Of a DNA stretch of 13,570 nucleotides, positions 5,952-13,117 are shown piece after piece (the first letter of the stretch is position 1; each line of letters opens with the position of its first letter). This stretch comes from Thermoleophilia bacterium (GTDB taxonomy: Bacteria > Actinomycetota > Thermoleophilia > Gaiellales > F1-60-MAGs149): NCBI GenBank assembly GCA_016462095.1, contig JAEMTW010000026.1, positions 1 to 13,570 on the forward strand, given 5' to 3'. The notes below the pieces were generated by a model. It was not told where the DNA came from and did not search any database. It saw only the letters and a program-made list of their open reading frames with translations. Made by a program: the position numbers and the translations under genes.

Positions 5952-7001
5952 TTGAAGATCGCAGTCCTCCCCGGAGATGGAATTGGCCCAGAGACCACTC
6001 GCGTTGCGTTGTCGGTCCTCGCCGTTGCTGGGGATGTCTACGGCTTTTCTGCCGAGCTGACGGAGCATCCGTTCGGCGGCAATGCGATTGACTCGCACAA
6101 CGATCCATTCCCGGCCGAGACGCGGGCAGCGTTGCCGTTGGCAGATGCCGTCTTGAAGGGTGCGGTCGGTGGCCCCAAGTGGGACACGGGCGAAATTCGC
6201 CCGGAGCAGGGCCTCTTGGCTCTGCGTGCCGAACTGAAGGTGTTCGCCAATATCCGGCCGATCCGCCAGTGGACGAAGAAGATCGGCTCGCCGCTGCGTG
6301 ACGAACTCGTCGACGGTCTCGACATGATCATCATCCGCGAGCTGACGGGTGGCCTCTACTTTGGTCCGAAGGAGCTGACGGCCGAGACGGGCATGGATAC
6401 CTGCCGCTACTCCGTCGAAGAGGTCGAGCGCGTGGCTCGCTACGCCTTCGACCTCGCGCGCACACGCCGGGGCAAGGTCTGCTCGGTCGACAAGCAAAAC
6501 GTTCTGTCGAGCTCGAAGCTGTGGCGTAACGTCGTGATCGAGCGCGTCGCACCGGACTATCCGGACGTCGAGCTGTCGCACCAACTCGTTGACTCGATGG
6601 CGATGAAGCTGATTGAGCAGCCGCTGGCCTACGACGTGATCGTGACTGAGAACATGTTTGGCGATATCCTCTCCGACCTCGCTGCCAGCATTTCGGGCGG
6701 CATTGGCCTGGCTCCGAGCTCGTCGCTTGGCGCTGCACGACCTGGTCTTTACGAAGCAATCCACGGCTCGGCGCCAGACATTGCCGGCAAGGGCATTGCC
6801 AATCCCACCGCGATGATCCTGACCGTGGCGATGATGCTGCGCGATCTCGACCAGACCGAGGCGGCCAACGCCATCGAGTCCGCCGCTATCCATTGCCTTG
6901 AGCATGGCCCCACCACTCCGGACCTCGGCGGTTCGGCAACTACTGACGAGGTCGGCGCTGCCATTGCGGCGCTGATCCAGAACCGCGAGGTGACGACATG
7001 A
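5952..7001 (+). CDS. leuB: 3-isopropylmalate dehydrogenase
   Basis: The enzyme oxidises and decarboxylates 3-isopropylmalate to 2-oxoisocaproate using NAD+, the third step of the leucine branch. The 349 residues match the usual size. Visible are the N-terminal LPGDGIGPE, RELTGGLYFGPKE (near 130-142), VDKQNVLSSSKLWR with the catalytic Lys, DSMAMKLI and TENMFGDILSDLAA with the metal-binding Asp residues, and EAIHGSAPDIAGKGIANP, the dinucleotide site with a pattern typical of NAD-dependent members. The start is TTG: GGAG lies eight bases upstream, and the frame begins directly with the conserved MKIAVLPGDG. Its TGA overlaps the ilvB ATG as ATGA, which implies translational coupling. Isocitrate or tartrate dehydrogenase is improbable. 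Confidence 0.93.
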   Translation: MKIAVLPGDGIGPETTRVALSVLAVAGDVYGFSAELTEHPFGGNAIDSHNDPFPAETRAALPLADAVLKGAVGGPKWDTGEIRPEQGLLALRAELKVFANIRPIRQWTKKIGSPLRDELVDGLDMIIIRELTGGLYFGPKELTAETGMDTCRYSVEEVERVARYAFDLARTRRGKVCSVDKQNVLSSSKLWRNVVIERVAPDYPDVELSHQLVDSMAMKLIEQPLAYDVIVTENMFGDILSDLAASISGGIGLAPSSSLGAARPGLYEAIHGSAPDIAGKGIANPTAMILTVAMMLRDLDQTEAANAIESAAIHCLEHGPTTPDLGGSATTDEVGAAIAALIQNREVTT

Positions 7002-8767
7002 GCGAATCCGCTCTCGATAAGGCACGCAAGCGCACCGGCAGAATGACCGGTGCAGAGGCGATTATCCGCTCGCTCGAAGCCGAAGATGTGACGATCTGCT
7101 GGGGCATCCCCGGCGGAGCCATCCTGCCGCTTTACGACGCGTTTATGCGCTGTGACCACACGATCCAACACGTGCTCGTGCGACACGAGCAGGGCGCTGG
7201 ACACATGGCGCAAGGCTATGCGCGTGCGACCGGCAAGGTCGGCGTCTGCATCGCAACGAGCGGCCCCGGCGCGACCAACCTCGTCACGCCAATCGCCGAT
7301 GCGTTCCTCGACTCGACCCCGCTGGTCGCGATCACCGGTCAGGTGCCGACGCACCTGATTGGCACCGACGCCTTCCAAGAGGCCGACATCACAGGCATCG
7401 TGATGCCGATCGTCAAGCACTCATTTCTGGTCCAGACCGTCGAGGACATCCCGCGTGCGCTCCATGAGGCCTTTCATATCGCGAGCACAGGCCGCCCCGG
7501 CCCGGTACTGGTCGACGTTCCGAAGGACCTCCAGCAAGCCGAGTTTGACTTCTCCTATCCTGAGGCGATCGAGCTGCCTGGCTACAGCACGGAGTTCCCG
7601 GATGTGCCGGCCAGCATCGCGGCGGCCGCAACCCTGATCGCTCAGAGTAAGCGCCCCGTCATCTACGTCGGCGGAGGCGTCATCAACGCCGAGGCCTCAG
7701 AGGATCTGATCCTCTTTGCCGAGACGCTGCAGGCACCGGTCACGACGACACTGCTCGCCAAGGGTGCGTTCCCCGACTCCCACCCACTGTCGGTGCAGAT
7801 GCCTGGCATGCACGGCTCGAAGTACGCCAACTGGACGATCCATCGTTCTGACCTGTTGATCACGATCGGTGCGCGTTTTGACGACCGCGTGACGGGCAAG
7901 CTCGATGCCTTCGCACCCGGTGCAAAGGTGATCCATTTCGACATCGACCCTGCGGAGATCTCCAAGAACCGTCGTGCTGATGTGACCCTGCTCGGCGATC
8001 TTAAGCGCACGCTGCCCGCGCTGCGCGAGGCTGTCGTCGAGACGAGGAATGCCGAGCGGCTCGCCGACCAGCGTGACTGGCTGACCGACGTCCAGGGCTG
8101 GCGCAAGGAGAACCCCTTCCGTTACATGAAGGGCGAGAAACTGAAGCCGCAGTACATCATCGAGCAGTTCGACCGCGCCCTCAAGGGCAAGGATGCGATC
8201 TGGGTGACGGGTGTCGGCCAGCACCAGATGTGGGCAGCGCAATTCCTCTCGATCGATGGTCCGCGACGCTGGCTGACCTCGGGTGGCCTGGGCACGATGG
8301 GCTTTGGTGCTCCCGCTGCGATCGGTGCCCAGCAGGGCTGTCCCGACGCCTACGTCGTCAACTTCGACGGTGACGGCTGCTTCCAGATGACCTCGCAAGA
8401 GCTCGCGACGGCAATCTGTTACGACGTACCCGTGATCCACGCCGTGATGAACAACGGCTGGCTCGGGATGGTGCGTCAATGGCAGGAGTTGTTCCACGAC
8501 GAGCGCTTCTCCGAGACGAATCTGTTCGGCACAATTCCCGACTTCGTCAAGCTCGCCGAGGCCTACGGCTGCCTTGGCTTGCGGGCCGAGACCGAGGCCG
8601 AGGTCGATGCTGTGATCGAGCAGGCAATTGCCGAGCGACGTCCGACCGTGATCGATTTCCGGATCGACCACGACGAGAAGGTCTATCCAATGGTGCCTGC
8701 AGGCGCTGCGTCCCACGAGATGATCGACCAGGTTTGGGACAATGAGTGGGTTGAGGAGGGCGTCTGA
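6998..8767 (+). CDS. ilvB: Acetolactate synthase, large (catalytic) subunit
   Basis: This thiamine diphosphate enzyme joins two pyruvates, or pyruvate and 2-oxobutyrate, into acetohydroxy acids, the shared first step of valine, leucine and isoleucine synthesis. The 589 residues contain all three domains. The N-terminal pyrimidine-binding domain has GGAILPLYDAF and VRHEQGAGHMAQGYAR with the catalytic Glu64. A central FAD-binding-type domain holds IGARFDDRVTGK. The C-terminal domain has the cofactor motif starting at GDGCFQMTSQELATA (near residue 455) and ending in NN. GAGG seven bases before the ATG lies inside leuB, and the ATG overlaps the leuB stop. The adjacent ilvN supports a biosynthetic, regulated acetolactate synthase rather than a catabolic one or another family member such as glyoxylate carboligase. 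Confidence 0.94.
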   Translation: MSESALDKARKRTGRMTGAEAIIRSLEAEDVTICWGIPGGAILPLYDAFMRCDHTIQHVLVRHEQGAGHMAQGYARATGKVGVCIATSGPGATNLVTPIADAFLDSTPLVAITGQVPTHLIGTDAFQEADITGIVMPIVKHSFLVQTVEDIPRALHEAFHIASTGRPGPVLVDVPKDLQQAEFDFSYPEAIELPGYSTEFPDVPASIAAAATLIAQSKRPVIYVGGGVINAEASEDLILFAETLQAPVTTTLLAKGAFPDSHPLSVQMPGMHGSKYANWTIHRSDLLITIGARFDDRVTGKLDAFAPGAKVIHFDIDPAEISKNRRADVTLLGDLKRTLPALREAVVETRNAERLADQRDWLTDVQGWRKENPFRYMKGEKLKPQYIIEQFDRALKGKDAIWVTGVGQHQMWAAQFLSIDGPRRWLTSGGLGTMGFGAPAAIGAQQGCPDAYVVNFDGDGCFQMTSQELATAICYDVPVIHAVMNNGWLGMVRQWQELFHDERFSETNLFGTIPDFVKLAEAYGCLGLRAETEAEVDAVIEQAIAERRPTVIDFRIDHDEKVYPMVPAGAASHEMIDQVWDNEWVEEGV

Positions 8768-9297
8768 TGGCAACACCCGGACACCACACACTGAGCGTCT
8801 TGGTCGAGAACCGACCAGGCGTGCTGTCGCGCGTCTGTGGTCTGTTCTCGCGGCGTGGCTTCAACATTGAGAGCCTCGCCGTCGGACCGACGGAGCGTAC
8901 CGATCGCTCGGTCATCACGATTCGCGTCGATTGCACGCGTCATTCCGTTGAGCAGGTCGTCAAGCAACTGGACAAGTTGATTGACGTGATCGACGTGCTC
9001 GAGGTCGAGCCCGATTCGGCGATCGAGCGCGAGCTGCTCCTGATCAAGGTCAGGGCCGAGGCAGAGCACCGGCTCGAGATCATGCGGATGGCCGAGGTCT
9101 TCAACGCTCGCGTCGTCGACGCAGGCGCTACGACGCTCCTGCTCGAGTGCGTCGAGCATCCCGATCGCCTCGCCGCGCTCGAGGAATTGCTCTCCCCGTA
9201 CGAGATTGTCGAGGCTGTCCGCACAGGCCGAGTGGCAATGACCCGTGCCTCAATCGCGAACGAGGCTGCACGACCGAAACTGAACATCCTCGGGTAA
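8767..9297 (+). CDS. ilvN: Acetolactate synthase, small (regulatory) subunit
   Basis: This 176-residue partner of IlvB activates the catalytic subunit and confers valine feedback inhibition. The N-terminal ACT domain is clear (HTLSVLVENRPGVLSRVCGL, from about residue 7, then FNIESLAVGPTE). The second half is the usual C-terminal domain of this family (ELLLIKVRAE, then EVFNARVVDAG). The start is confirmed by GAGGAGG and by a TGATG overlap with the ilvB stop, so the two subunits should be made in coupled amounts. It is also known as ilvH in some bacteria. A gap with two hairpins separates it from ilvC. Confidence 0.94.
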   Translation: MATPGHHTLSVLVENRPGVLSRVCGLFSRRGFNIESLAVGPTERTDRSVITIRVDCTRHSVEQVVKQLDKLIDVIDVLEVEPDSAIERELLLIKVRAEAEHRLEIMRMAEVFNARVVDAGATTLLLECVEHPDRLAALEELLSPYEIVEAVRTGRVAMTRASIANEAARPKLNILG

Positions 9298-9352
9298 CTG
9301 GGGCCACGAAACCCCAGACCGACGTACATTTCCGCAACGGCGCATTGCGCCG
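9298..9352 (+). promoter_or_regulatory. Two hairpins between ilvN and ilvC
   Basis: Directly after the ilvN stop CTGGGG (9298-9303) pairs with CCCCAG (9312-9317) around an eight-base loop. At 9338-9352 CGGCGCA and TGCGCCG form a perfect palindrome around a single T. Neither is followed by a T-tract. They could mark an mRNA processing or pausing point that lets ilvC be expressed at a different level. This is the largest gap between structural genes in the operon. Confidence 0.4.
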
Positions 9353-9382
9353 ACTGACTTCAAGCGAGAGGGAAGAATCCGC

Positions 9383-10399
9383 ATGGCAACGCTCTATTAC
9401 GAGTCCGATGGAGATTTCGGAGCACTCAAAGGCAAGCGCATCGTCGTTCTGGGCTACGGCTCGCAGGGCCACGCACATGCGCTCAACCTACGCGAGTCCG
9501 GCGCCGACGTAACGGTCGCCGTTCGCCCCAACTCTGAGGGTTGGGCACGTGCCGAGAGCCATGGCTGGACACCCCAGACGCCGGCTGACGCCTGCAAGGA
9601 CGCCGACGTCATCGCGATGATGGTCCCCGACCACATCCAGGCCGAGCTTTGGCGCTCCACGGTCAAGGATCTCGTCAAGCCAGGCGCCACGCTGCTCTTC
9701 ACGCACGGCTTCTGCATCCACTTCGGCCAGATCGAGGCTCCGACCGACGCCAACGTCGTGATGGTCGCCCCGAAGGGCCCCGGCCACCTCGTCCGTCGTC
9801 TCTACACCGAAGGTGCGGGCGTGCCGGCACTGATCGCCGTCGAGAATGACGCCACCGGTGATGCGAAGCAGATCGCCATGGCGTGGGCGATCGGGATCGG
9901 CTCCGCCCGTGCCGGCGTCATCGAGACCACGTTCCGCGAAGAGACCGAGAGCGACCTCTTCGGTGAGCAGGCTGTCCTCTGCGGCGGCGCAACGGCATTG
10001 ATCGAGGCTGGCTTCGAGACGCTGGTCGAGGCGGGCTATGCCCCCGAAATCGCCTACTTCGAGGTGCTCCACGAGCTCAAGTTGATCGTCGACCTGCTCT
10101 ACGAAGGCGGCATGGACTGGATGCGTTACTCCATCTCCGACACGGCCGAGTACGGCGACCTGACGCGCGGACCCCGCGTAATTGGTGCCGAGAGCAGGGC
10201 TGCGATGCGCGAGATCCTCGGCGAGATTCAGCGTGGCGAGTTCGCCCGCGAGTTTATTCTCGAGAAGCAGACGGGCGGCACGACGATGCGCATGCTGCGC
10301 ATGCGGGCCGCCGAGAGCCAGCTCGAAGCCGTTGGTGCCGAGCTTCGTTCGATGATGCCATTTGTGTCCCAGGCCCGTAAAAAGGCCCAAGAGGTCTAA
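9383..10399 (+). CDS. ilvC: Ketol-acid reductoisomerase, class I
   Basis: The enzyme rearranges and reduces acetolactate or acetohydroxybutyrate to the dihydroxy acid, the second common step of branched-chain synthesis. At 338 residues it is the short class I form. The Rossmann motif is GYGSQGHAHALNL (24-36), the active-site His is H108 in HGFCIHFGQI, and the metal ligands D191 and E195 (ETESDLFGEQ) with E227, E231 and S252 are in place. Two oddities stand out. The cofactor loop reads RPNSEGW (48-54), where NADPH-using relatives usually carry a Ser-rich RPGSSSW-like loop. Cys111 replaces the more usual Asn. GAGAGGGA supports the ATG. The lipoprotein gene follows four bases after the stop. Confidence 0.94.
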   Translation: MATLYYESDGDFGALKGKRIVVLGYGSQGHAHALNLRESGADVTVAVRPNSEGWARAESHGWTPQTPADACKDADVIAMMVPDHIQAELWRSTVKDLVKPGATLLFTHGFCIHFGQIEAPTDANVVMVAPKGPGHLVRRLYTEGAGVPALIAVENDATGDAKQIAMAWAIGIGSARAGVIETTFREETESDLFGEQAVLCGGATALIEAGFETLVEAGYAPEIAYFEVLHELKLIVDLLYEGGMDWMRYSISDTAEYGDLTRGPRVIGAESRAAMREILGEIQRGEFAREFILEKQTGGTTMRMLRMRAAESQLEAVGAELRSMMPFVSQARKKAQEV

Positions 10400-10403
10400 G
10401 AGC

Positions 10404-11381
10404 GTGGCGACTCGGGGTACGCTGCGAGGCGTGTCCCGAGTCGCCGTTCGCTCCACTCTGCTCCTGATCGCCTGCGCGGCCGTGCTGGTTGCCTGTGGCG
10501 GCTCTCAGCAGTCTGCGTCGCCCACGGCCGAGCCGACGCTGGCCCGCATCGCTGGCACACCAGATGCCTCGACGGTCGTGACATCGAATCTGATCGTGCT
10601 CGGCGGCACCGACTTTGCCACGGGCAAGACGATTCGGATCCCGTTCCAGGTCGCCCAAAAGGACGGCAAGATTCTCCACCCCGACGGCGGCACCGCTCAG
10701 CTCTACCTTGGCGCCACGGCCACCTCACCCGCGCTCGGCCCGTATCCCGTCCAGCAGCTTTCACTGAAAGGAGCGGGCATCACCTTCGAACTGGAAGATG
10801 AAGAGACGATCATGGTTGCCGCGGAAGTCCCACTACCGGCAGCCGGCGCGTGGACTGCCGTGGTGACGATGAAGGTCGCCGGCAAGACCGTGGTTGCTTC
10901 GAATCAGTTCAGCATCTTGCCGAAGGAGGTCACGCCCGCGGTCGGTGCAGCCGCCCCGACCGCACGAACACCGACGCTCAAGGATGTTGGTGGGGATGGC
11001 ACCAAGATCAGCACAGCACGCCCGCTTAACTTGACACTGCTGCGTGACTCAATCCCAGACCTCTTAGCCGCGCAGCGACCGTTTGTCGTTGCCTTCGCAA
11101 CACCACAATTCTGCACCAGCCGCCTCTGTGGGCCCGTTGTGGACATCACCCGCAACATCCAGCGGTCACTGCAGGGGACGAAGATGGCCTTCGTTCACGC
11201 AGAGATCTACACCGATCTCAATCCCTCAAAGGGTGTCGCGCCCTGGGTGCTCGCGTGGGCGCTCCCAACGGAGCCGTGGATATTCGTCGTCAATGCGCAG
11301 GGCACTATCACCGCTAAGTTCGAGGGGTCGGTTACACCGGCCGAACTCGAGGCTGCGGCGCGCGCAGCCCTCGCGTCTTAG
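10404..11381 (+). CDS. Lipoprotein with a thioredoxin-like domain, function unknown
   Basis: I start this 325-residue protein at GTG 10404, which has GAGG nine bases upstream; GTG 10431 is an alternative. The N-terminus is a lipoprotein signal: a short Arg-containing stretch, hydrophobic LLLIACAAVL, and lipobox LVAC with the lipidated Cys31. The mature protein should be anchored on the outside of the membrane. A low-complexity Ser/Ala/Pro stretch leads to a beta-sandwich-like middle part (about 55-175) resembling FixH/YtkA-type domains. A C-terminal part from about 225 looks like a thioredoxin fold: FVVAFATPQFCTSRLCGPVVD followed by PWIFVVNAQGTITAKFEG. Its two Cys (237, 242) are spaced C-x4-C instead of C-x2-C. 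A redox or metal-handling role outside the cell is possible but not proven. It begins four bases after ilvC, so it may be co-transcribed; a link to branched-chain synthesis is not evident. Confidence 0.75.
   Translation: MATRGTLRGVSRVAVRSTLLLIACAAVLVACGGSQQSASPTAEPTLARIAGTPDASTVVTSNLIVLGGTDFATGKTIRIPFQVAQKDGKILHPDGGTAQLYLGATATSPALGPYPVQQLSLKGAGITFELEDEETIMVAAEVPLPAAGAWTAVVTMKVAGKTVVASNQFSILPKEVTPAVGAAAPTARTPTLKDVGGDGTKISTARPLNLTLLRDSIPDLLAAQRPFVVAFATPQFCTSRLCGPVVDITRNIQRSLQGTKMAFVHAEIYTDLNPSKGVAPWVLAWALPTEPWIFVVNAQGTITAKFEGSVTPAELEAAARAALAS
11351..11369 (-). terminator. Hairpin just past the marR stop
   Basis: GGCTGCG (11351-11357) and CGCAGCC (11363-11369) form a 7-bp GC stem with a five-base loop. 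It lies eight bases past the minus-strand MarR stop and within the coding end of the lipoprotein gene. No U-tract follows on the minus strand, so its use as a terminator is uncertain. The repeat may also reflect the Ala/Arg codons of the lipoprotein C-terminus. Confidence 0.25.
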
Positions 11382-11767
11382 GCGATGACGGCCTTGACCA
11401 CAGTGAGGACATCCAGAGAACTCAGTCGCTGCTGAAGGACTTGCCCAACCTCAGTGGCAAGCTCGTTGGCCTCCTGGCGACCCTCACTCGTCAACTCTGT
11501 CAACCCAGTGCGACCACGACGCGTAACCAGACCGCGTAACTGAAGTGCCAGTGCGAGTTGTTTGGCCTGACTCGACGATGCCGCGATTCGTGCAGCAATC
11601 AGAGCCGTGCTGACGGGCCCCTCTTCGTCGAGCAGGATCAGCAGCAGGTACGCCTCCATGGGACGGAGGCGGTGAGTTCGAGCCACGTCCAAGAGTGCTC
11701 GGTCGGCGACGCGCACCGACTCGAGAAACAGTGGCAGAGCTGTTGTAGCTTGCTTCGATGGGCGCAT
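11378..11767 (-). CDS. MarR-type winged-helix transcriptional regulator
   Basis: This 129-residue protein is slightly shorter than typical MarR regulators (about 140-150). The winged helix-turn-helix spans roughly 33-95: LRPMEAYLLLILLDEEGPVSTALIAARI, recognition helix SSSQAKQLALALQLRGLVTRR, a wing around RGRTGLTELT, then SEGRQEANELATEV leading into the C-terminal dimerisation helix. Such dimers bind palindromic operators and usually release DNA on binding small phenolic or oxidant ligands. GAGAAG lies 11 bases before the ATG. The stop codon overlaps the lipoprotein stop (TAA on minus, TAG on plus, sharing 11378-11381). The regulated gene may be itself, the neighbouring FIST gene, or something elsewhere. 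Family assignment is by pattern only. Confidence 0.75.
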   Translation of the reverse strand: MRPSKQATTALPLFLESVRVADRALLDVARTHRLRPMEAYLLLILLDEEGPVSTALIAARIAASSSQAKQLALALQLRGLVTRRGRTGLTELTSEGRQEANELATEVGQVLQQRLSSLDVLTVVKAVIA

Positions 11768-11819
11768 AGGATGAAATTCTTCTCAATGAGACAGTGGACT
11801 GAGTTGGGGTATTTCTACC

Positions 11820-11860
11820 GCCGTGTCACTAATCTTACACAAAAGAGAGGTATCCTGCAA
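11820..11860 (-). promoter_or_regulatory. Putative promoter and operator of the MarR gene
   Basis: On the minus strand TTGCAG (11860-11855) and TAAGAT (11837-11832) are separated by 17 bases, giving a fair promoter that starts near 11825. The -10 box lies inside GTGTCACTAATCTTACAC (11823-11840), an imperfect palindrome with arms GTGTnA and TnACAC. A dimeric regulator binding there would block transcription, so autoregulation is plausible. The arms are short, so chance is not excluded. Confidence 0.35.
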
Positions 11861-11925
11861 CTGAAACTAAGAATCACTTTCCAAATAAATATTTACACGA
11901 CACGCCGACGTATTCAAGCGCCGCG

Positions 11926-13032
11926 CTAGAGCGGAAACGTCACCATCGTCGCTGTGAAAGCGTGAACATGATTGGTGCCGGCAATCGGGCCAAGCTCGCC
12001 TTGACAAAAACCGCCCGCAAGCGGTACGTTGAGGAGCTCGGCGATCACCCCAGCATCGTGGTGTTGCTGTTCGAACATGCGGCGCCCCCTGCCGGTGCAG
12101 GCAAAGATCAAGGCGGCACCGACGTTAGGGTCGGCAAGGCCAATCACCCGTCGGAGATCGGCGTCGGCACCAGTGCCATCGCGCACGTGAAACCGAAAGG
12201 TCTGCCCCACGCGCGGCTCTGCTGCGATCGCAAGGCCACCACTCTCGGCCTCGATACCCAGCAGGCCTCGCACCAGAAAATCGCCGACGTCGTAGTCGGG
12301 TCGGTTCTCGTCAATCACGATTCCTGCCATCAACCCAACACGGGCGAGATGAAGATCTTCCGGATCGAGGGCACCCAAGACGGCATGGAGTTGCTCGACC
12401 GCAGGCTTGCTTGCCAGCTCCAGCACGACATTGCCTTCCGCGGCCGTCACCACAAGATCGCCCCCGATTGGTCGGGCACCCTGCGAAACGATCGTGGCGA
12501 CTCCTGGCACATCGATCCGAATCCCAATTGCACCCTCCGTCAAGATGCGCTCCGAGGTAATCAGGCGGGCAGCACCGGGGGAGCTTCCGCCGGTAAAACC
12601 ACCCACCAGGCTGATGCCACGCGCATCTGCCGTGGGGAGAAAACGATCGGTTGGTGCAGTAAACGGATCCGCAAAGATCACGACCACGCCAGCACCAGCC
12701 GGCAGGTCGTTGGCATCTTCCAGCTCGATCACTTCGATCTGATCGCGTGGGAGTACGCCAGCCCAGAGACTAATCGCGGCCTCCTGCTCGGTCTCCTCGC
12801 CGACACCAATCACGCCACCAGGAATCACCGCACCCACCACCTGTGCCCTGGGAAAACGCTCAATCACGGCGCGACGCACAGCGTCGGCCTCATCGCGAAA
12901 ATGATCCGAAGCCAGCACGACGACTAGTGTCGGTTCGACCCCCTCGAGCGCCGTTTCGATCTGATCGGCGGCGCGGTTGACGGCCATCTCGGCGTCGACG
13001 TCATGGGCGAGATGAGAGGCGTAACGAAACAT
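11926..13032 (-). CDS. FIST-domain sensory protein
   Basis: The 368-residue protein consists of FIST_N (about 25-210) followed by FIST_C (about 220-355) and nothing else. Recognisable segments are VVVLASDHFRDEADAV, VVGAVIPGGVIG, SLVGGFTGGSS and, near the end, ALIFACTGRGRRMFEQQHHDAG with PLAGGFCQGELGPIAGTNHVHAFTA, a near-signature FIST_C ending. FIST domains are predicted ligand-sensing modules, found alone or fused to signalling domains, and amino acids have been suggested as ligands. No transmembrane segment or output domain is visible, so it should be cytosolic and act through a partner. The ATG has only GGTG two bases away as a ribosome site. A TAACAC box ends nine bases upstream, so a nearly leaderless start is possible. 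It diverges from the cyclophilin gene. Confidence 0.85.
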   Translation of the reverse strand: MFRYASHLAHDVDAEMAVNRAADQIETALEGVEPTLVVVLASDHFRDEADAVRRAVIERFPRAQVVGAVIPGGVIGVGEETEQEAAISLWAGVLPRDQIEVIELEDANDLPAGAGVVVIFADPFTAPTDRFLPTADARGISLVGGFTGGSSPGAARLITSERILTEGAIGIRIDVPGVATIVSQGARPIGGDLVVTAAEGNVVLELASKPAVEQLHAVLGALDPEDLHLARVGLMAGIVIDENRPDYDVGDFLVRGLLGIEAESGGLAIAAEPRVGQTFRFHVRDGTGADADLRRVIGLADPNVGAALIFACTGRGRRMFEQQHHDAGVIAELLNVPLAGGFCQGELGPIAGTNHVHAFTATMVTFPL

Positions 13033-13117
13033 GTCACCAAAGTGTTACCGGTTGTCTGCTCCTCTGTGGCCTCGACCCCACTACGCTGCCACTTCACCTT
13101 CGAATGAAAGGCCTTCC

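Noticed and set aside
5024..5998. A 324-codon open frame antisense to leuA
   Set aside because: No motifs and fully covered by conserved LeuA sequence on the plus strand.
10362..10403. TTG start for the lipoprotein inside ilvC
   Set aside because: It would put a Lys/Arg-rich extension before the signal peptide and has no ribosome site. GTG 10404 or 10431 gives a normal lipoprotein signal.
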